This document shows positions 20,343 through 28,163 of a stretch of 64,000 nt of DNA, in pieces. The notes below the pieces were generated by a model, which was not told the origin of the DNA, ran no database searches, and saw nothing but the letters and a program-made list of their open reading frames with translations. The position numbers were made by a program, and so were the translations under genes. The stretch is from Arthrobacter sp. B3I4 (GTDB taxonomy: Bacteria; Actinomycetota; Actinomycetes; Actinomycetales; Micrococcaceae): the NCBI RefSeq assembly GCF_030816855.1, contig NZ_JAUSYK010000001.1, forward strand, positions 496,001 to 560,000, in the 5' to 3' direction. Numbering within the stretch: the stretch's first letter is position 1; each line of letters begins with the position of its first letter.

Positions 20343-21149
20343 TCAGTTGCTGGCCACCGTCGGGGGCCGCTGCCGTCCCAGTGCCCGCAGGTACGTGCCG
20401 AAGCCCTGGGGCGCGCGGGCGTGGGTCCGGCCGGAGGTCAGCACCCGCATGCTGTCCGTGGCGAGGACGGCGAAGGCCAGGCCGCGCAGGCCCTGGACCA
20501 GAATGCGGTCTTCGTGCGATACCTGCTTGGAGAACCCGCCCGCGGCAAGGTAGGCCGAGGCCCGGACACCGAAGTTGGCGCCGTAGATGTGCGGGTGGTC
20601 TTCCTCGAAGGGGTGCCGTTCCAGCCAGCGGCGCAGCAACTCCGGGTCCATGCCCGCGGGGTCAGGTTCCACCGAGCCCAGTACCGCGTCGGCTCCTGCT
20701 TCGGCGAATTCGAGCTGCCGCACCAGCCAGTTCACCGGCACCTGCGAATCGGCGTCGGTGTTGGCCAGCCAGGTCCGTCCCGGCCAGGGCGCCGGCCCGG
20801 GGCGCAGGCCCGGGGCGCGGCGGGGCCGGCCGAAAAGGGCGGCGCGGACACCTGCCGCCCGGCTCGCCCCGGCACTGCGCAGGCGGACATCGAGTGAGCC
20901 GAACCGCGGGTCGGCGTCGACGTACCCGGCCGTGATCTGGGCGGAACGGTCATTGCAGCTGTCCAGGACCACCATCACCCGGACAACGACCTCGGGCCGC
21001 ATCCTCTGCAGCTCGTCGGCGGCCCGCCGCACGGCCCGCAAAGCACTGTCAATGTGTTGGTCCTCATTGTGGGCCGGCAGAACGACGGCCACGGTGTCGA
21101 TGCCGGTGTGCCGTTGCGGACCCGGGGCCGGGGCGGCCAGACCGCTCAC
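20343..21149 (-). CDS. Glycosyltransferase family 2
   Basis: This 268-residue protein has a GT-A fold. The N-terminal strand reads VAVVLPAHNEDQHIDSALRA, a D-x-C-N-D motif occurs near 63, and the DxD-type metal site TDADS lies at about 129-133. The acceptor loop HPHIYGANFGVRASAYLAAG and the late VSHED segment are typical of GT2 enzymes. No membrane helix is seen, so it is cytosolic and probably transfers a nucleotide-sugar residue to a small acceptor. It overlaps the end of the PIG-L/methyltransferase gene by 4 bp and is the last gene of the 20.3-23.6 kb cluster. Confidence 0.82.
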   Translation of the reverse strand: MSGLAAPAPGPQRHTGIDTVAVVLPAHNEDQHIDSALRAVRRAADELQRMRPEVVVRVMVVLDSCNDRSAQITAGYVDADPRFGSLDVRLRSAGASRAAGVRAALFGRPRRAPGLRPGPAPWPGRTWLANTDADSQVPVNWLVRQLEFAEAGADAVLGSVEPDPAGMDPELLRRWLERHPFEEDHPHIYGANFGVRASAYLAAGGFSKQVSHEDRILVQGLRGLAFAVLATDSMRVLTSGRTHARAPQGFGTYLRALGRQRPPTVASN

Positions 21150-21862
21150 CGGCCCGGGTCCGGGGCGCGGAGGATTTCCAGCACGAAGTCGCGCTCCCGG
21201 TAGAGTCCGGCGTCGACCCAGCGCAGCTGCCGCCGCGCGGCAGCGTGGACGGCGTCGCCGTCGAGCTCCCAGCCCTCGATCGGGTGCCGCCAGTGGCAGA
21301 GCGCCAGCGTGCCACCAGGCAACAGCGCCGCCTCGACCCGCTCGAATAGGGCGGCAAGTTCCTCTGGGCTGAGGTAGTAGCCGACCTCCGACATCACGAT
21401 CAGGTCGAAGGCGCCCTCCGGCCAGTCCTGCGGGACCGTGAGGTGGCGGGTCTGCGCGGCGGGCAGGTGAGCGAGCCGCCGGGCCGCCCGGGCCAGGGCT
21501 TCGCTGCTCGCGTCAACGGCCAGGAAGCTCCCGCAGCGTTCCGCGAGCTCAACGCTCAGGGTGCCGATCGAGCAGCCAATCTCAAGGCCGGCGGAGTAGC
21601 TCCAGCCCGGCAATGCCGCCAGCGTCAGCGCGCGTTTGCGGTGTTCGTACCAGCTGGTGGTGTACCGCCATGGGTCTTCACTCCGGGCGTGAACGCTGTC
21701 GAAGACAGTTTCGGCGTCCGCTGCGGCGTAGCCCGGGCGGGAGGCTGTGGTGCCGGCGGGCGGCCCTGCCGGCGAAGCAGTGCGCGGCGCGGCCGGCGGC
21801 TGCCAGGCGAAGGTCTCCCAGTGCCGGGAAAAATGGTCCAGGAAGGCGGGCGGGAGCAGCAC
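21146..21862 (-). CDS. SAM-dependent methyltransferase domain (NodS-like), possibly translated separately
   Basis: Downstream of the second TAG the frame is open for 238 codons from GTG 21862. The SAM loop reads GLEIGCSIGTLSVELAER; DLIVMSEVGYYLSPEE and LLPGGTLALCHW follow, as in NodS N-methyltransferases. NodS methylates the free amine of deacetylated chitooligosaccharide, so a role after a deacetylase makes sense. If ribosomes restart here, the methyltransferase could survive the nonsense codons. No convincing ribosome binding site is visible at 21862. The last 4 bp overlap the glycosyltransferase start. Confidence 0.7.
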   Translation of the reverse strand: MLLPPAFLDHFSRHWETFAWQPPAAPRTASPAGPPAGTTASRPGYAAADAETVFDSVHARSEDPWRYTTSWYEHRKRALTLAALPGWSYSAGLEIGCSIGTLSVELAERCGSFLAVDASSEALARAARRLAHLPAAQTRHLTVPQDWPEGAFDLIVMSEVGYYLSPEELAALFERVEAALLPGGTLALCHWRHPIEGWELDGDAVHAAARRQLRWVDAGLYRERDFVLEILRAPDPGR

Positions 21863-22105
21863 TTCATCCCCCGGCTCTGCGGAGAGTGCCCGGACCTATG
21901 AGGTGTGTGCCACCATGGCCTGCGCCTTGGCCTGGGCCTCGGCCGGGCTCAGCGGGAGCCGCAGCCAGGACTGCCAGGCCGGGTCCTCCGGGCTTGCCCA
22001 GAGCCAGTACCAGACGGGGTACTCCAGCACCCCGTGGCCGGCGGCGGCGGCTGCTTCGGCGGCGGCGGAGCCCAAGGCGTCGTGGTCGGTATGGCCGTCA
22101 TGCCG

Positions 22106-22561
22106 CTAGGGCGCCACGAGGACGACACGGTCCGCAGTCCGGCCCGTGGCCGCTGCTGCCTCCCGGATAGCTGCGAGGACGTGCCCCCGGTACTCTGCGA
22201 GCTTCCCGTCCGGCAGTCCGAGGTACCGCCAGTCGGCGGCGGGAACCAACCCTCCCAGCGCGCCGGCGAACTCCCGCAGCCGAAGGTCGGCTAGCTGGTC
22301 CGGCGTGGTGCTGGGCGAACCGGGGTGAGAGGCCTCCCCCGCGGTGCACAGCAGCACCCGCACCTCGGCACCGAGCGCGTGCAGCCGGGCCATCAGGCCG
22401 CCGGCACCCAGCGACTCGTCGTCGGGGTGCGCGGCAAGGACGATGAAGGCCAGGCCTGCCAGCTCCCCGGCGTCAAGCGGCAGTTCCGGCAGGGTGGCGG
22501 CCCCGCTGGCAGCCCAGTCCTCCTCGCTGGTTCCGGCATCATGATGGGTGAAGCTCACCAT
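22106..22561 (-). CDS. PIG-L deacetylase N-terminal part, ended by TAG
   Basis: This 151-residue readable part of the fused gene holds the zinc motif AHPDDESLGAGG near residue 38 and the LRLREFAGALG helix. It ends at TAG 22106 just before the second metal-binding motif (HTDHD), so the truncated product should be inactive. ATG 22561 overlaps the end of the acyl-CoA-dehydrogenase-like gene by 7 bp. Confidence 0.7.
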   Translation of the reverse strand: MVSFTHHDAGTSEEDWAASGAATLPELPLDAGELAGLAFIVLAAHPDDESLGAGGLMARLHALGAEVRVLLCTAGEASHPGSPSTTPDQLADLRLREFAGALGGLVPAADWRYLGLPDGKLAEYRGHVLAAIREAAAATGRTADRVVLVAP

Positions 22562-23631
22562 GCGTGGTCCCCCTTGAAGGTCAGGGCGCCGAGCTGGGCA
22601 TCGTCGCGCATGGCGTGGTGCTGCCGGATGTAGAGCGAGAGATCGGCCATGCGTTTGGCGTAACGCCGGTCGAACGCCAGCGGGCCGGGACCGAGGTTTT
22701 GGCTCACCAGCGCTTGGATACGTTCGACGGCGGCGGCCACGCTGCCGCGGACCCGCAGCGCCTCGCTCCAAGAGCCGGATCCGGACAGCTCGCCGGCGTC
22801 GATCCGGGCAGCAGTGCGGGCGAGGTACGCACGCAGGCCCTCCAGTGTGCGGTCGATCTCGCCGAGGTGTGCCAGTGCCAGCTGGTCCGGTTCGCGGCCC
22901 CCGTCGGCTGCTTTCTGCAGTGCTTCCTCAAAGCTGCGTGCAATCGCGACGGCGCCGCCGAGCCAGCAGGCTGCAACGCCCATGCCGCCCCAGCCAAAGC
23001 CGGGACGCTGGTAGTACCAGCCGGTGTCACCGAGCGGGATGGCCGGAACCGAGTCAAAGTGCACCGTCCCGCTGGGAACCTCCCGCAAGCCCAGACTGGC
23101 CCAGTCGGGGTCAGCAACGCTGACCCCGTCCGCGTGCAGGTCGACGGCGAAAGCGGCCCGGCCGACGCCGTCCAAGTGAGCGGTCACGATGGCGTGGTCA
23201 AGTTGGGCGGCGAGGGAACACCACGGTTTGGAGCCGTCCAGTATGGTCCGCCCGCCGGCGTTCCGGGCCGTCAGCTTCAGCCCGGGCGCCTCAGCCGCGA
23301 AGACTCCCCAGGTACCGGTGAAGGGCAAAGTGCGTGCCTGCGCGTTGGCCTGGTCGAAGATCGCGGCAGCATCGAGGTGAGGTTCAAGGATCCGGCCGGC
23401 GGCGACGTCGACGGCGGTAACCGACGCGAGGATCTCCCAAAGGCGAGCGGTCTGCCCGGAGCCGGGCTTCGGAACAATTTCGTTTATCTCCCTGGCCAAG
23501 GCGAGCAGGGCCGGGACATCCTCAGCGTTGGCCTCCACGGCCAGAAGTAGCGGGCCGAGGCCGGCGAGCTCCTCCGGGGTGGAGCTGATCCCCACGGCCC
23601 GGGGCGCGCGGCGGTCCGGGGTCACCTTCAT
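22555..23631 (-). CDS. Acyl-CoA dehydrogenase-like flavoprotein
   Basis: This 358-residue protein has the acyl-CoA dehydrogenase layout: an N-terminal helical domain, a middle beta domain with LPFTGTWGVFAAEAPGLKL and ILDGSKPWCSLA, and a C-terminal helical bundle (GWGGMGVAACWLGGAVAIAR and later). It is shorter than classical members (about 380-400) and the active-site Glu is not evident. It may be an oxygenase-like or binding member rather than a beta-oxidation enzyme. It is the first gene of the cluster and couples to the deacetylase by a 7-bp overlap, so it probably acts on the same glycoconjugate or its acyl group. Confidence 0.78.
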   Translation of the reverse strand: MKVTPDRRAPRAVGISSTPEELAGLGPLLLAVEANAEDVPALLALAREINEIVPKPGSGQTARLWEILASVTAVDVAAGRILEPHLDAAAIFDQANAQARTLPFTGTWGVFAAEAPGLKLTARNAGGRTILDGSKPWCSLAAQLDHAIVTAHLDGVGRAAFAVDLHADGVSVADPDWASLGLREVPSGTVHFDSVPAIPLGDTGWYYQRPGFGWGGMGVAACWLGGAVAIARSFEEALQKAADGGREPDQLALAHLGEIDRTLEGLRAYLARTAARIDAGELSGSGSWSEALRVRGSVAAAVERIQALVSQNLGPGPLAFDRRYAKRMADLSLYIRQHHAMRDDAQLGALTFKGDHAW

Positions 23632-23767
23632 GGTCTGATCCCTGTCCTTCGTTGTACGCGATGAGTGCTGGCTGGTCTGCTCCGCCGTTCCAGGAGGCGC
23701 AGCCGGCGAATCCCAGCCTACTTAGTGGTCGGCTGGCCCGCGCAACCGCGCCTATGAGGGCATTGGG

Positions 23768-24445
23768 CTACCGCACGCGCGCAACAGCGAAACCGTCCCA
23801 GCCCTTGGACCCGACCGTCTGGATCACGGTGGCGTCCAGCCGGGGGTCCTCCCCCATCAGCTGGAGGGCGGCGATGATTCCGGGGGCGTTAAGGGGGTCC
23901 AGGCCCGGTTCCAGCACGGCGCCTTCCCAGACCACGTTGTCCATCACCACGGTGGTCCCGGGCCGGCCAAGCCGGACAGCCCAGTCCAGGTAGCGCGGGT
24001 TGTTTTCCTTGTCCGCGTCGATGAAGACAAAATCGAATGGCTCGGCGCCCTCGCTTTGCAGCGCGGCAAGGGTGTCGAGGGCGGCACCGACCCGGATTTC
24101 GACGATGTGACCCAATCCGGCCTGATCGACATTGGCGCGGGCCACCTCGGCGTGCCGGGGCAAATATTCACAGGTGATCAGCTGGCCGCCGTCGGGCAGC
24201 CCCTGGGCCATCCATATGGTGCTGAACCCGGCGAGCGTGCCGATTTCCAGGACCCGGCGTGCGCCGGAGAGCTGGACCAGCAGCTTCAGGAGCTTGCCCG
24301 CATTGGGCGAAACTTCGATGGGCGGCAGGTTCGCGGCGAGGGCGGCCTCCGCAGCCTGGCGAAGTGAGCTGTCAGGCCGGACGACGACGTCGGAGAGATA
24401 CTCTTCGACGGCGACCCAGCGGGCTTGAGGCTGGTGCTCGATCAT
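23768..24445 (-). CDS. SAM-dependent O-methyltransferase (class I, COMT-like)
   Basis: This 225-residue protein matches the bacterial O-methyltransferase family. The SAM loop reads VLEIGTLAGFSTIWMA, the acidic metal site reads FIDADKENN, and VVMDNVVWEG is the third metal/catechol segment. The family uses Mg2+ to methylate catechol-like or phenylpropanoid substrates as cytosolic dimers. It stands alone: 136 bp separate it from the acyl-CoA-dehydrogenase-like gene downstream, and a separate gene with its own terminator lies upstream. The substrate is not predictable. Confidence 0.88.
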   Translation of the reverse strand: MIEHQPQARWVAVEEYLSDVVVRPDSSLRQAAEAALAANLPPIEVSPNAGKLLKLLVQLSGARRVLEIGTLAGFSTIWMAQGLPDGGQLITCEYLPRHAEVARANVDQAGLGHIVEIRVGAALDTLAALQSEGAEPFDFVFIDADKENNPRYLDWAVRLGRPGTTVVMDNVVWEGAVLEPGLDPLNAPGIIAALQLMGEDPRLDATVIQTVGSKGWDGFAVARVR

Positions 24446-24508
24446 GCGCCCAGTCTCCCAGCTCCCCCGGACGCGCGGTAGGCCCCATTCGACAAACGAC
24501 CGGGCAGC

Positions 24509-24555
24509 AAAACGGCCAGCGGGCCTGACGCCGGGTGCGGCGCAGACCCGCTGGC
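24509..24555 (-). terminator. Rho-independent terminator after the DUF4383 gene
   Basis: On the minus strand GCCAGCGGG (24555-24547) pairs with CCCGCTGGC (24523-24515), extended by a partly paired inner stem. It is followed by C, G and a TTTT run (plus-strand AAAA at 24509-24512). It lies about 30 bp after the stop at 24584. Confidence 0.7.
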
Positions 24556-24583
24556 GCGGTGTGTCCCCGGAGGGTGAAGCTGG

Positions 24584-25042
24584 TTAGACGCGGGGGGTGG
24601 TGGCCCGGGTGGGGCGGCGGTTGAGCAGCAGCGCCAGGGCGATCATGCCCAGGCCCAGCACGAGGTGGAGCCAGTTGTCGGCACTGTTAAGCGGCACGAA
24701 GTTGGCGGCCGAGTCGTGGCCGATGAGGAGGCCGTAGATCCAAAGAACGAGATAGACGACGCCGCCAAAGAGCAGGTAGTTTTTCGCCCCTGCGTGGGTG
24801 CGCCCCATCATGAGGCCGGCCACGCCGAACAGCAGGTGGACGATGTTGTGAAGCACGGAGACCTGGAAGACGCCCAGCAGCAGAGCCTCGGAGCCGTGGC
24901 CGGCGAGGCCGAGTGTGTCGTAATTGCTGGTAATTCCGGGGATGAACCCCAGGATGCCGACGAGCAGGAAGACTGCCCCTACCGCCTGGGCGGCCTTTTC
25001 CATAGTGGTTTTCTCACGGGCTACGCGGTTGGTATTTACCAC
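24584..25042 (-). CDS. DUF4383 domain-containing membrane protein
   Basis: This 152-residue integral membrane protein has four predicted helices. Family signatures include VGAVFLLVGILGFIPGITSN near the N-terminus, LGVFQVSVLHNIVHLLFGV in the middle and DNWLHLVLGLGMIALALLL near the end. DUF4383 proteins are widespread in actinobacteria with no known function. The start is GTG 25042, preceded by AAGGAGAG at a good distance; the frame is open further upstream but lacks a ribosome binding site. A strong terminator follows. Confidence 0.83.
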   Translation of the reverse strand: MVNTNRVAREKTTMEKAAQAVGAVFLLVGILGFIPGITSNYDTLGLAGHGSEALLLGVFQVSVLHNIVHLLFGVAGLMMGRTHAGAKNYLLFGGVVYLVLWIYGLLIGHDSAANFVPLNSADNWLHLVLGLGMIALALLLNRRPTRATTPRV

Positions 25043-25155
25043 GGTGCACTCTCCTTCATTGTTTGGTTGTCGATCGCCGGAGCGAACGGAAGATGTTCGG
25101 AACGGGTATTTCTGCAAGGCAGTTGCGGCCATTGCTGACCACCGTGCCGGTCAGC

Positions 25156-25311
25156 TCAGTCGGTGATCCCGATGAAGACGATGCTGTCGGAGTCCTGCTG
25201 GTTCGCCGGGGCATCGGCAAGGCCCTGCGGCGACAAGTCCAGCTCCTCTAGCCGAAGACGCCCGGAAGCGGCGGCGCTGGACCTTTTACGCGGGCCGGCG
25301 GGATCTATCAC
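25156..25311 (-). CDS. Small uncharacterised protein
   Basis: A possible 51-residue protein starts at GTG 25311 with GAGGAG upstream. It is mildly acidic in its C-terminal half (LEELDLSPQGLADAPANQQD) and ends VFIGITD. No family is recognised. The ribosome binding site and the spacing from its neighbours are the only support. Confidence 0.4.
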   Translation of the reverse strand: MIDPAGPRKRSSAAASGRLRLEELDLSPQGLADAPANQQDSDSIVFIGITD

Positions 25312-25339
25312 GGGGTACTCCTCATCTGGTCGAAGTGGC

Positions 25340-25762
25340 TCAGGCCCGGGAGGGCGCCTGGTGCGTCCATTTGAAAACCGCACCTGCAGCGCAGTATGCG
25401 GGGGCCCAGGGCGCCGGGCGGTTGGTCCTCGATGCCGGAATAGCTGAAATCCCTAGCTGTCGGGTCCACCAAGGACATCGGTTCCTTGCAATGGAGGGGA
25501 CCATGTAGGCTTCAGCGCCGCCTTCGGCCGGTTCTGACCTGGCCACCAGGGCGGCCGCGAGGGCTTTTGTTGTCTCCAACACGCGGGAGTCGCCGCACCC
25601 TGTGCAGTTGACCTCGACGGCGAGGGTTTGCTCGCGGGCGTCCAGAACTGTGATGGAACCGCCTACGAGGTGTTTGTCCGTGTGGCACTTGGCGCACCAA
25701 GGGCGTCCGCCGCGGGGCTGGTGAGCGCTGGCCGGGCGGTACGTGCCCGAAATTGCAGTCAT
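25340..25762 (-). CDS. Zinc-ribbon-like hypothetical protein
   Basis: This 140-residue protein begins MTAISG. Two CxxC pairs (CAKCHTDKH near residue 23 and NCTGCGD near 53) would form a zinc ribbon. The N-terminal 60 residues look like a conserved actinobacterial small protein; the C-terminal half (after about 80) is low complexity and may be out-of-frame extension. The function is unknown. Confidence 0.5.
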   Translation of the reverse strand: MTAISGTYRPASAHQPRGGRPWCAKCHTDKHLVGGSITVLDAREQTLAVEVNCTGCGDSRVLETTKALAAALVARSEPAEGGAEAYMVPSIARNRCPWWTRQLGISAIPASRTNRPAPWAPAYCAAGAVFKWTHQAPSRA

Positions 25763-26170
25763 GGCGCTCAGCCCAATCCGGCGAACGTGGATGGGCTTGA
25801 ATCAGCGGTTACGGAACCGTTGTTGCTGGGCGGTCGGCACCCTTGGGTGATGACTTGATGAAGGAGCTTGTCGTGCTGCGAATGTGCCATGGTCGGCTCG
25901 TTTCCGCTGGGTGCATTTGGTGCCGCCGATGGCTACAGCAGCTGACACTTGGCGGGATGCACTGAGCGCCAAGCGGGTCCCGCTGCTGCAGCAGTGCAGC
26001 TGCGGGGGTGAAACAGTGGAGCGTCGGAATCGTTACGGGCGCACCAGGGGTCCGCTTCTAAAACCTCTGATGAACGACTTCTCTACAACGTAGACTGTAG
26101 GCGTAGACCCAGGCGGAAGCAAGCCTGCTTACCACTTCGTCCGGTTGCCGCCATGACCTGCGCGCCGCCC
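25763..26170. other. 408-bp region without a supported gene
   Basis: No convincing coding sequence is seen. It contains CTCTAC-N3-GTAGACTGTA at 26081-26099, a motif repeated at 32772-32790. The plus-strand frame at 25884-26093 has no recognisable homology and could be decayed sequence. Confidence 0.5.
26081..26108. promoter_or_regulatory. Motif CTCTAC-N3-GTAGACTGTA, copy 1
   Basis: TCTAC-AAC-GTAGA (26082-26094) is a 5-bp inverted repeat with a 3-bp spacer. The full 19-bp context matches 32772-32790 at 16 positions. The tail repeats GTAGAC at 26103-26108. This looks like an operator or promoter element of unknown regulator. Confidence 0.4.
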
Positions 26171-26422
26171 TCAGAATGGATCGGCATAGGAGTAGGGCGC
26201 CCGGGGGCGCCAGCGCGGTTCCAGCGTCAGGTCGTTGACGGCGCAGGAAATCCTGTCCCGCTCCCTGCAGGGCAGCGCGCCGGAGCCGGCGATGTAGCGG
26301 ATGACCGGCTGCAGATCGAAATTTCCCCCCACGCTCACGTAGTGGAGCCAGAGTGCATACGGATTCAGCGTCAGCTCACGGATAACGGTGCAGGTGAGCG
26401 CCTGCTGGTCAGCTTCGTGCAT
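26171..26422 (-). CDS. Small conserved hypothetical protein
   Basis: This 83-residue protein starts at ATG 26422 (MHEADQQALTCTVIREL). Residues 10-35 include LTLNPYALWLHYVSVGGN; the rest is charged and ends PYSYADPF. It resembles small single-domain actinobacterial proteins with no assigned function. The frame is open upstream to 26524, but that part is Arg-rich and lacks homology. The palindrome-like motif at 26542-26561, shared with the envelope cluster at 3.4 kb, lies 120 bp upstream and may control it. Confidence 0.6.
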   Translation of the reverse strand: MHEADQQALTCTVIRELTLNPYALWLHYVSVGGNFDLQPVIRYIAGSGALPCRERDRISCAVNDLTLEPRWRPRAPYSYADPF

Positions 26423-26541
26423 GTCAGTCCCTTGCCGCGCAACCGCACCCTTGCCGACTCGCACCCCGTCGCCGTTGCGGCGGTGGATGGGCCTGGGACG
26501 CGCTGCGCTCCCGGCGCACGCCAAAACGTAACCGAGAATAG

Positions 26542-26561
26542 GTAATCAGCATACTTACTAT
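26542..26561. promoter_or_regulatory. Second copy of the TAATCA..CTTACTA element
   Basis: GTAATCAGCATACTTACTAT resembles GTAATCATGCTTACTAT at 3435-3451, with a 2-bp longer spacer. Its position upstream of the 83-residue gene suggests shared control with the envelope cluster. Confidence 0.45.
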
Positions 26562-26604
26562 CGGGCCGGAGCGCAACAGCACAGTGTCGGTGCGGGCCGT
26601 GCCG

Positions 26605-26931
26605 TTAACCGTCTAGGGCCTGTTCCAAACGGTCCAGTTTGCCCGTCAATTCGCCGTTGTAACCGGGGCGGATATCGGCCTTGATCACCAGGGAGACGCG
26701 GCTGCCGAAGCGGCCCACGGCCTCCGTGGCCCGCTTTACGACGTCGAAAACCTCGTCCCACTCACCCTCAATCGTGGTGAACATCGAGTCGGTGCGGTTC
26801 GGCAGGCCTGATTCCCGGACGATCCGCACCGCCTCGGCGACTGCGTGGTGCACCGAGGCGTCGTCGGATTCAGGAGCGGCGGCGGCTCCCGCGGGACGGC
26901 CGGAAGGAGCGACTGAAAAGGCTAGCAACAT
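26605..26931 (-). CDS. Thiamine-binding protein (MTH1187/YkoF-like, DUF77)
   Basis: This 108-residue protein has the ferredoxin-like fold of the MTH1187 family: MLLAFSVAPSG as the first strand, then VHHAVAEAVRIVRESGLPNR, FTTIEGEWDEVFDVVKRATE and RVSLVIKADIRPG. Members bind thiamine or HMP in the cytosol. ATG 26931 is preferred because homology starts there; the 22 upstream codons show none. It is divergent from the TetR gene across a 121-bp gap. Confidence 0.85.
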   Translation of the reverse strand: MLLAFSVAPSGRPAGAAAAPESDDASVHHAVAEAVRIVRESGLPNRTDSMFTTIEGEWDEVFDVVKRATEAVGRFGSRVSLVIKADIRPGYNGELTGKLDRLEQALDG

Positions 26932-27052
26932 GACCCCAGTCTGCCACCTGCGGCCGAGCCGCCCGGGCATGGGACCTGCGGCTGCAACGTCACACAATGG
27001 CGTACCCGCGGGTAACAGGTTTCCTGCACCTCCGCGTTGCTAACCTGAGCAA

Positions 27053-27709
27053 ATGAACCGGGCAGTAGACCGCAGGCCGCTCCGTGCGGACGCTGCGCGT
27101 AACGTCAACAAAATCATTGCCGCGGCCCGCCAGTGCTTTCGCGATCACGGCCCGGAAGTTCCGCTGCAGACCATTGCCGTCACCGCCGGGGTGGGCCCTG
27201 CCACGCTGTTCCGAAACTTCGCGGACAAGGAAGAACTCGTCCTGGCGGCGCTGCACCAGCAGCTGAAACTGCTCGTCAACCCGGTCATCGAGGAGGCCTT
27301 GGCCGGTAAAGACGCCGCCGAAGGCCTGTTCCGTGTCATCGATGCCCTCATGGCTGTTGCCAGCGACGAAGCCAACCTGCTTGGGGCGGTGGCCGGCCGC
27401 CGCGGCGTGCTTACCGGCATCACGGGGGACCTCATCGATTCCGTCGCCGTGCTGTTGGGCCGCGGGCAGGGCCAAGGCACGTTGCGCAGCGACATCTCCA
27501 TGACTGACATGATCAGGCTGCTGGCCATGCTGATCGGCGTCGTGGACACGATGGAGGCCGGGTCGGACGCCTGGCGCCGTCCGGCCGCGCTGGTCGAAGA
27601 CGCCATCCGGGCGGAGCGGCCGGACCGTCCGCTGCCGCCGCAGTCCCTGTTTCCGGGAACCGTGTACGGCACAGCTTTCGGCGCCGCCTATGGGAGCACG
27701 TACCTTTGA
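27053..27709 (+). CDS. TetR/AcrR family transcriptional regulator
   Basis: This 218-residue protein has an N-terminal TetR helix-turn-helix at about residues 15-65 (IAVTAGVGPATLFRNFADKE is the recognition part) and an all-helical ligand domain. A Gly/Tyr-rich tail (YGTAFGAAYGSTY) ends the protein. It is 3 bp upstream of a DUF1232 gene, so the two are co-transcribed. Its target is unknown, perhaps its own operon or the divergent thiamine-binding gene. Confidence 0.87.
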   Translation: MNRAVDRRPLRADAARNVNKIIAAARQCFRDHGPEVPLQTIAVTAGVGPATLFRNFADKEELVLAALHQQLKLLVNPVIEEALAGKDAAEGLFRVIDALMAVASDEANLLGAVAGRRGVLTGITGDLIDSVAVLLGRGQGQGTLRSDISMTDMIRLLAMLIGVVDTMEAGSDAWRRPAALVEDAIRAERPDRPLPPQSLFPGTVYGTAFGAAYGSTYL

Positions 27710-27712
27710 TCC

Positions 27713-28129
27713 ATGACCTGGGAAACCGTCGCCGGCGTGCTCGGCGGCTTGCTGCTGCTGTATGCCGTACTGCTCGCGCTCCTCTGGGGCTACGCGCGGC
27801 GGCATCCCGAAACCGTGACGATGAAGGACGCCCTGCGGCTGCTGCCTGACTTGCTCCGCCTGATCCGTCGGCTGATCGCCGACAGCACCGTCGCCGTTGG
27901 CGTGCGGGTCCGGCTCGTCCTGCTGCTGGTGTACCTGCTTTCGCCCATCGACCTGGTGCCGGACTTCGTGCCCGTGATCGGCTACGCGGACGACGTCGTG
28001 ATCGTCGCCCTGGTGCTCCGCTCAGTCGTCGCCCGGGCAGGCGAGGACGCCGTGAGGCGGCACTGGCCCGGGACTCCCGAGGGTCTTCAGCTCATCCTGA
28101 AGCTCGCCGGGCTAGGCACCGCACGCTAG
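27713..28129 (+). CDS. DUF1232 / YkvA family membrane protein
   Basis: This 138-residue protein has an N-terminal transmembrane helix (about residues 7-28) and the family hallmark LSPIDLVPDFVPVIGYADD at about 78-96, followed by a second hydrophobic stretch. DUF1232 proteins are small membrane-associated proteins of unknown function. It starts 3 bp after the TetR stop codon, which implies co-expression. Confidence 0.85.
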   Translation: MTWETVAGVLGGLLLLYAVLLALLWGYARRHPETVTMKDALRLLPDLLRLIRRLIADSTVAVGVRVRLVLLLVYLLSPIDLVPDFVPVIGYADDVVIVALVLRSVVARAGEDAVRRHWPGTPEGLQLILKLAGLGTAR

Positions 28130-28163
28130 TCCGGCGCTCCCGTTCCTCACCCGGGACCGGGCG

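Larger units (their letters stand above)
21146..22561 (-). pseudogene. Bifunctional PIG-L deacetylase / NodS-type methyltransferase with two in-frame TAG codons
   Basis: From ATG 22561 a single frame of 472 codons continues to 21146 if two TAG codons are read through (22106-22108, codon 152; 21896-21898, codon 222). The first sits where the family has Trp (VAP-TAG-RHDGHTDHDALG); the second follows HTS, where Gln is expected. Residues 1-250 are a PIG-L (LmbE-like) deacetylase: LAAHPDDESLGAGG carries the zinc-binding HPDD and HTDHD supplies the distal His. Residues 255-471 are a class I SAM methyltransferase. Fused PIG-L/methyltransferase proteins are known in actinobacteria. Both changes are transitions (TGG to TAG, CAG to TAG). 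Confidence 0.85.

Noticed and set aside
21896..22108. Pyrrolysine or programmed stop recoding as an explanation for the two TAG codons.
   Set aside because: No PylT-like tRNA or Pyl synthetase is in the window and the expected residues are ordinary Trp and Gln; gene decay is simpler, though readthrough cannot be excluded.
25884..26093. A possible 69-residue protein.
   Set aside because: There is no ribosome binding site or recognisable domain, and the sequence around it looks decayed.
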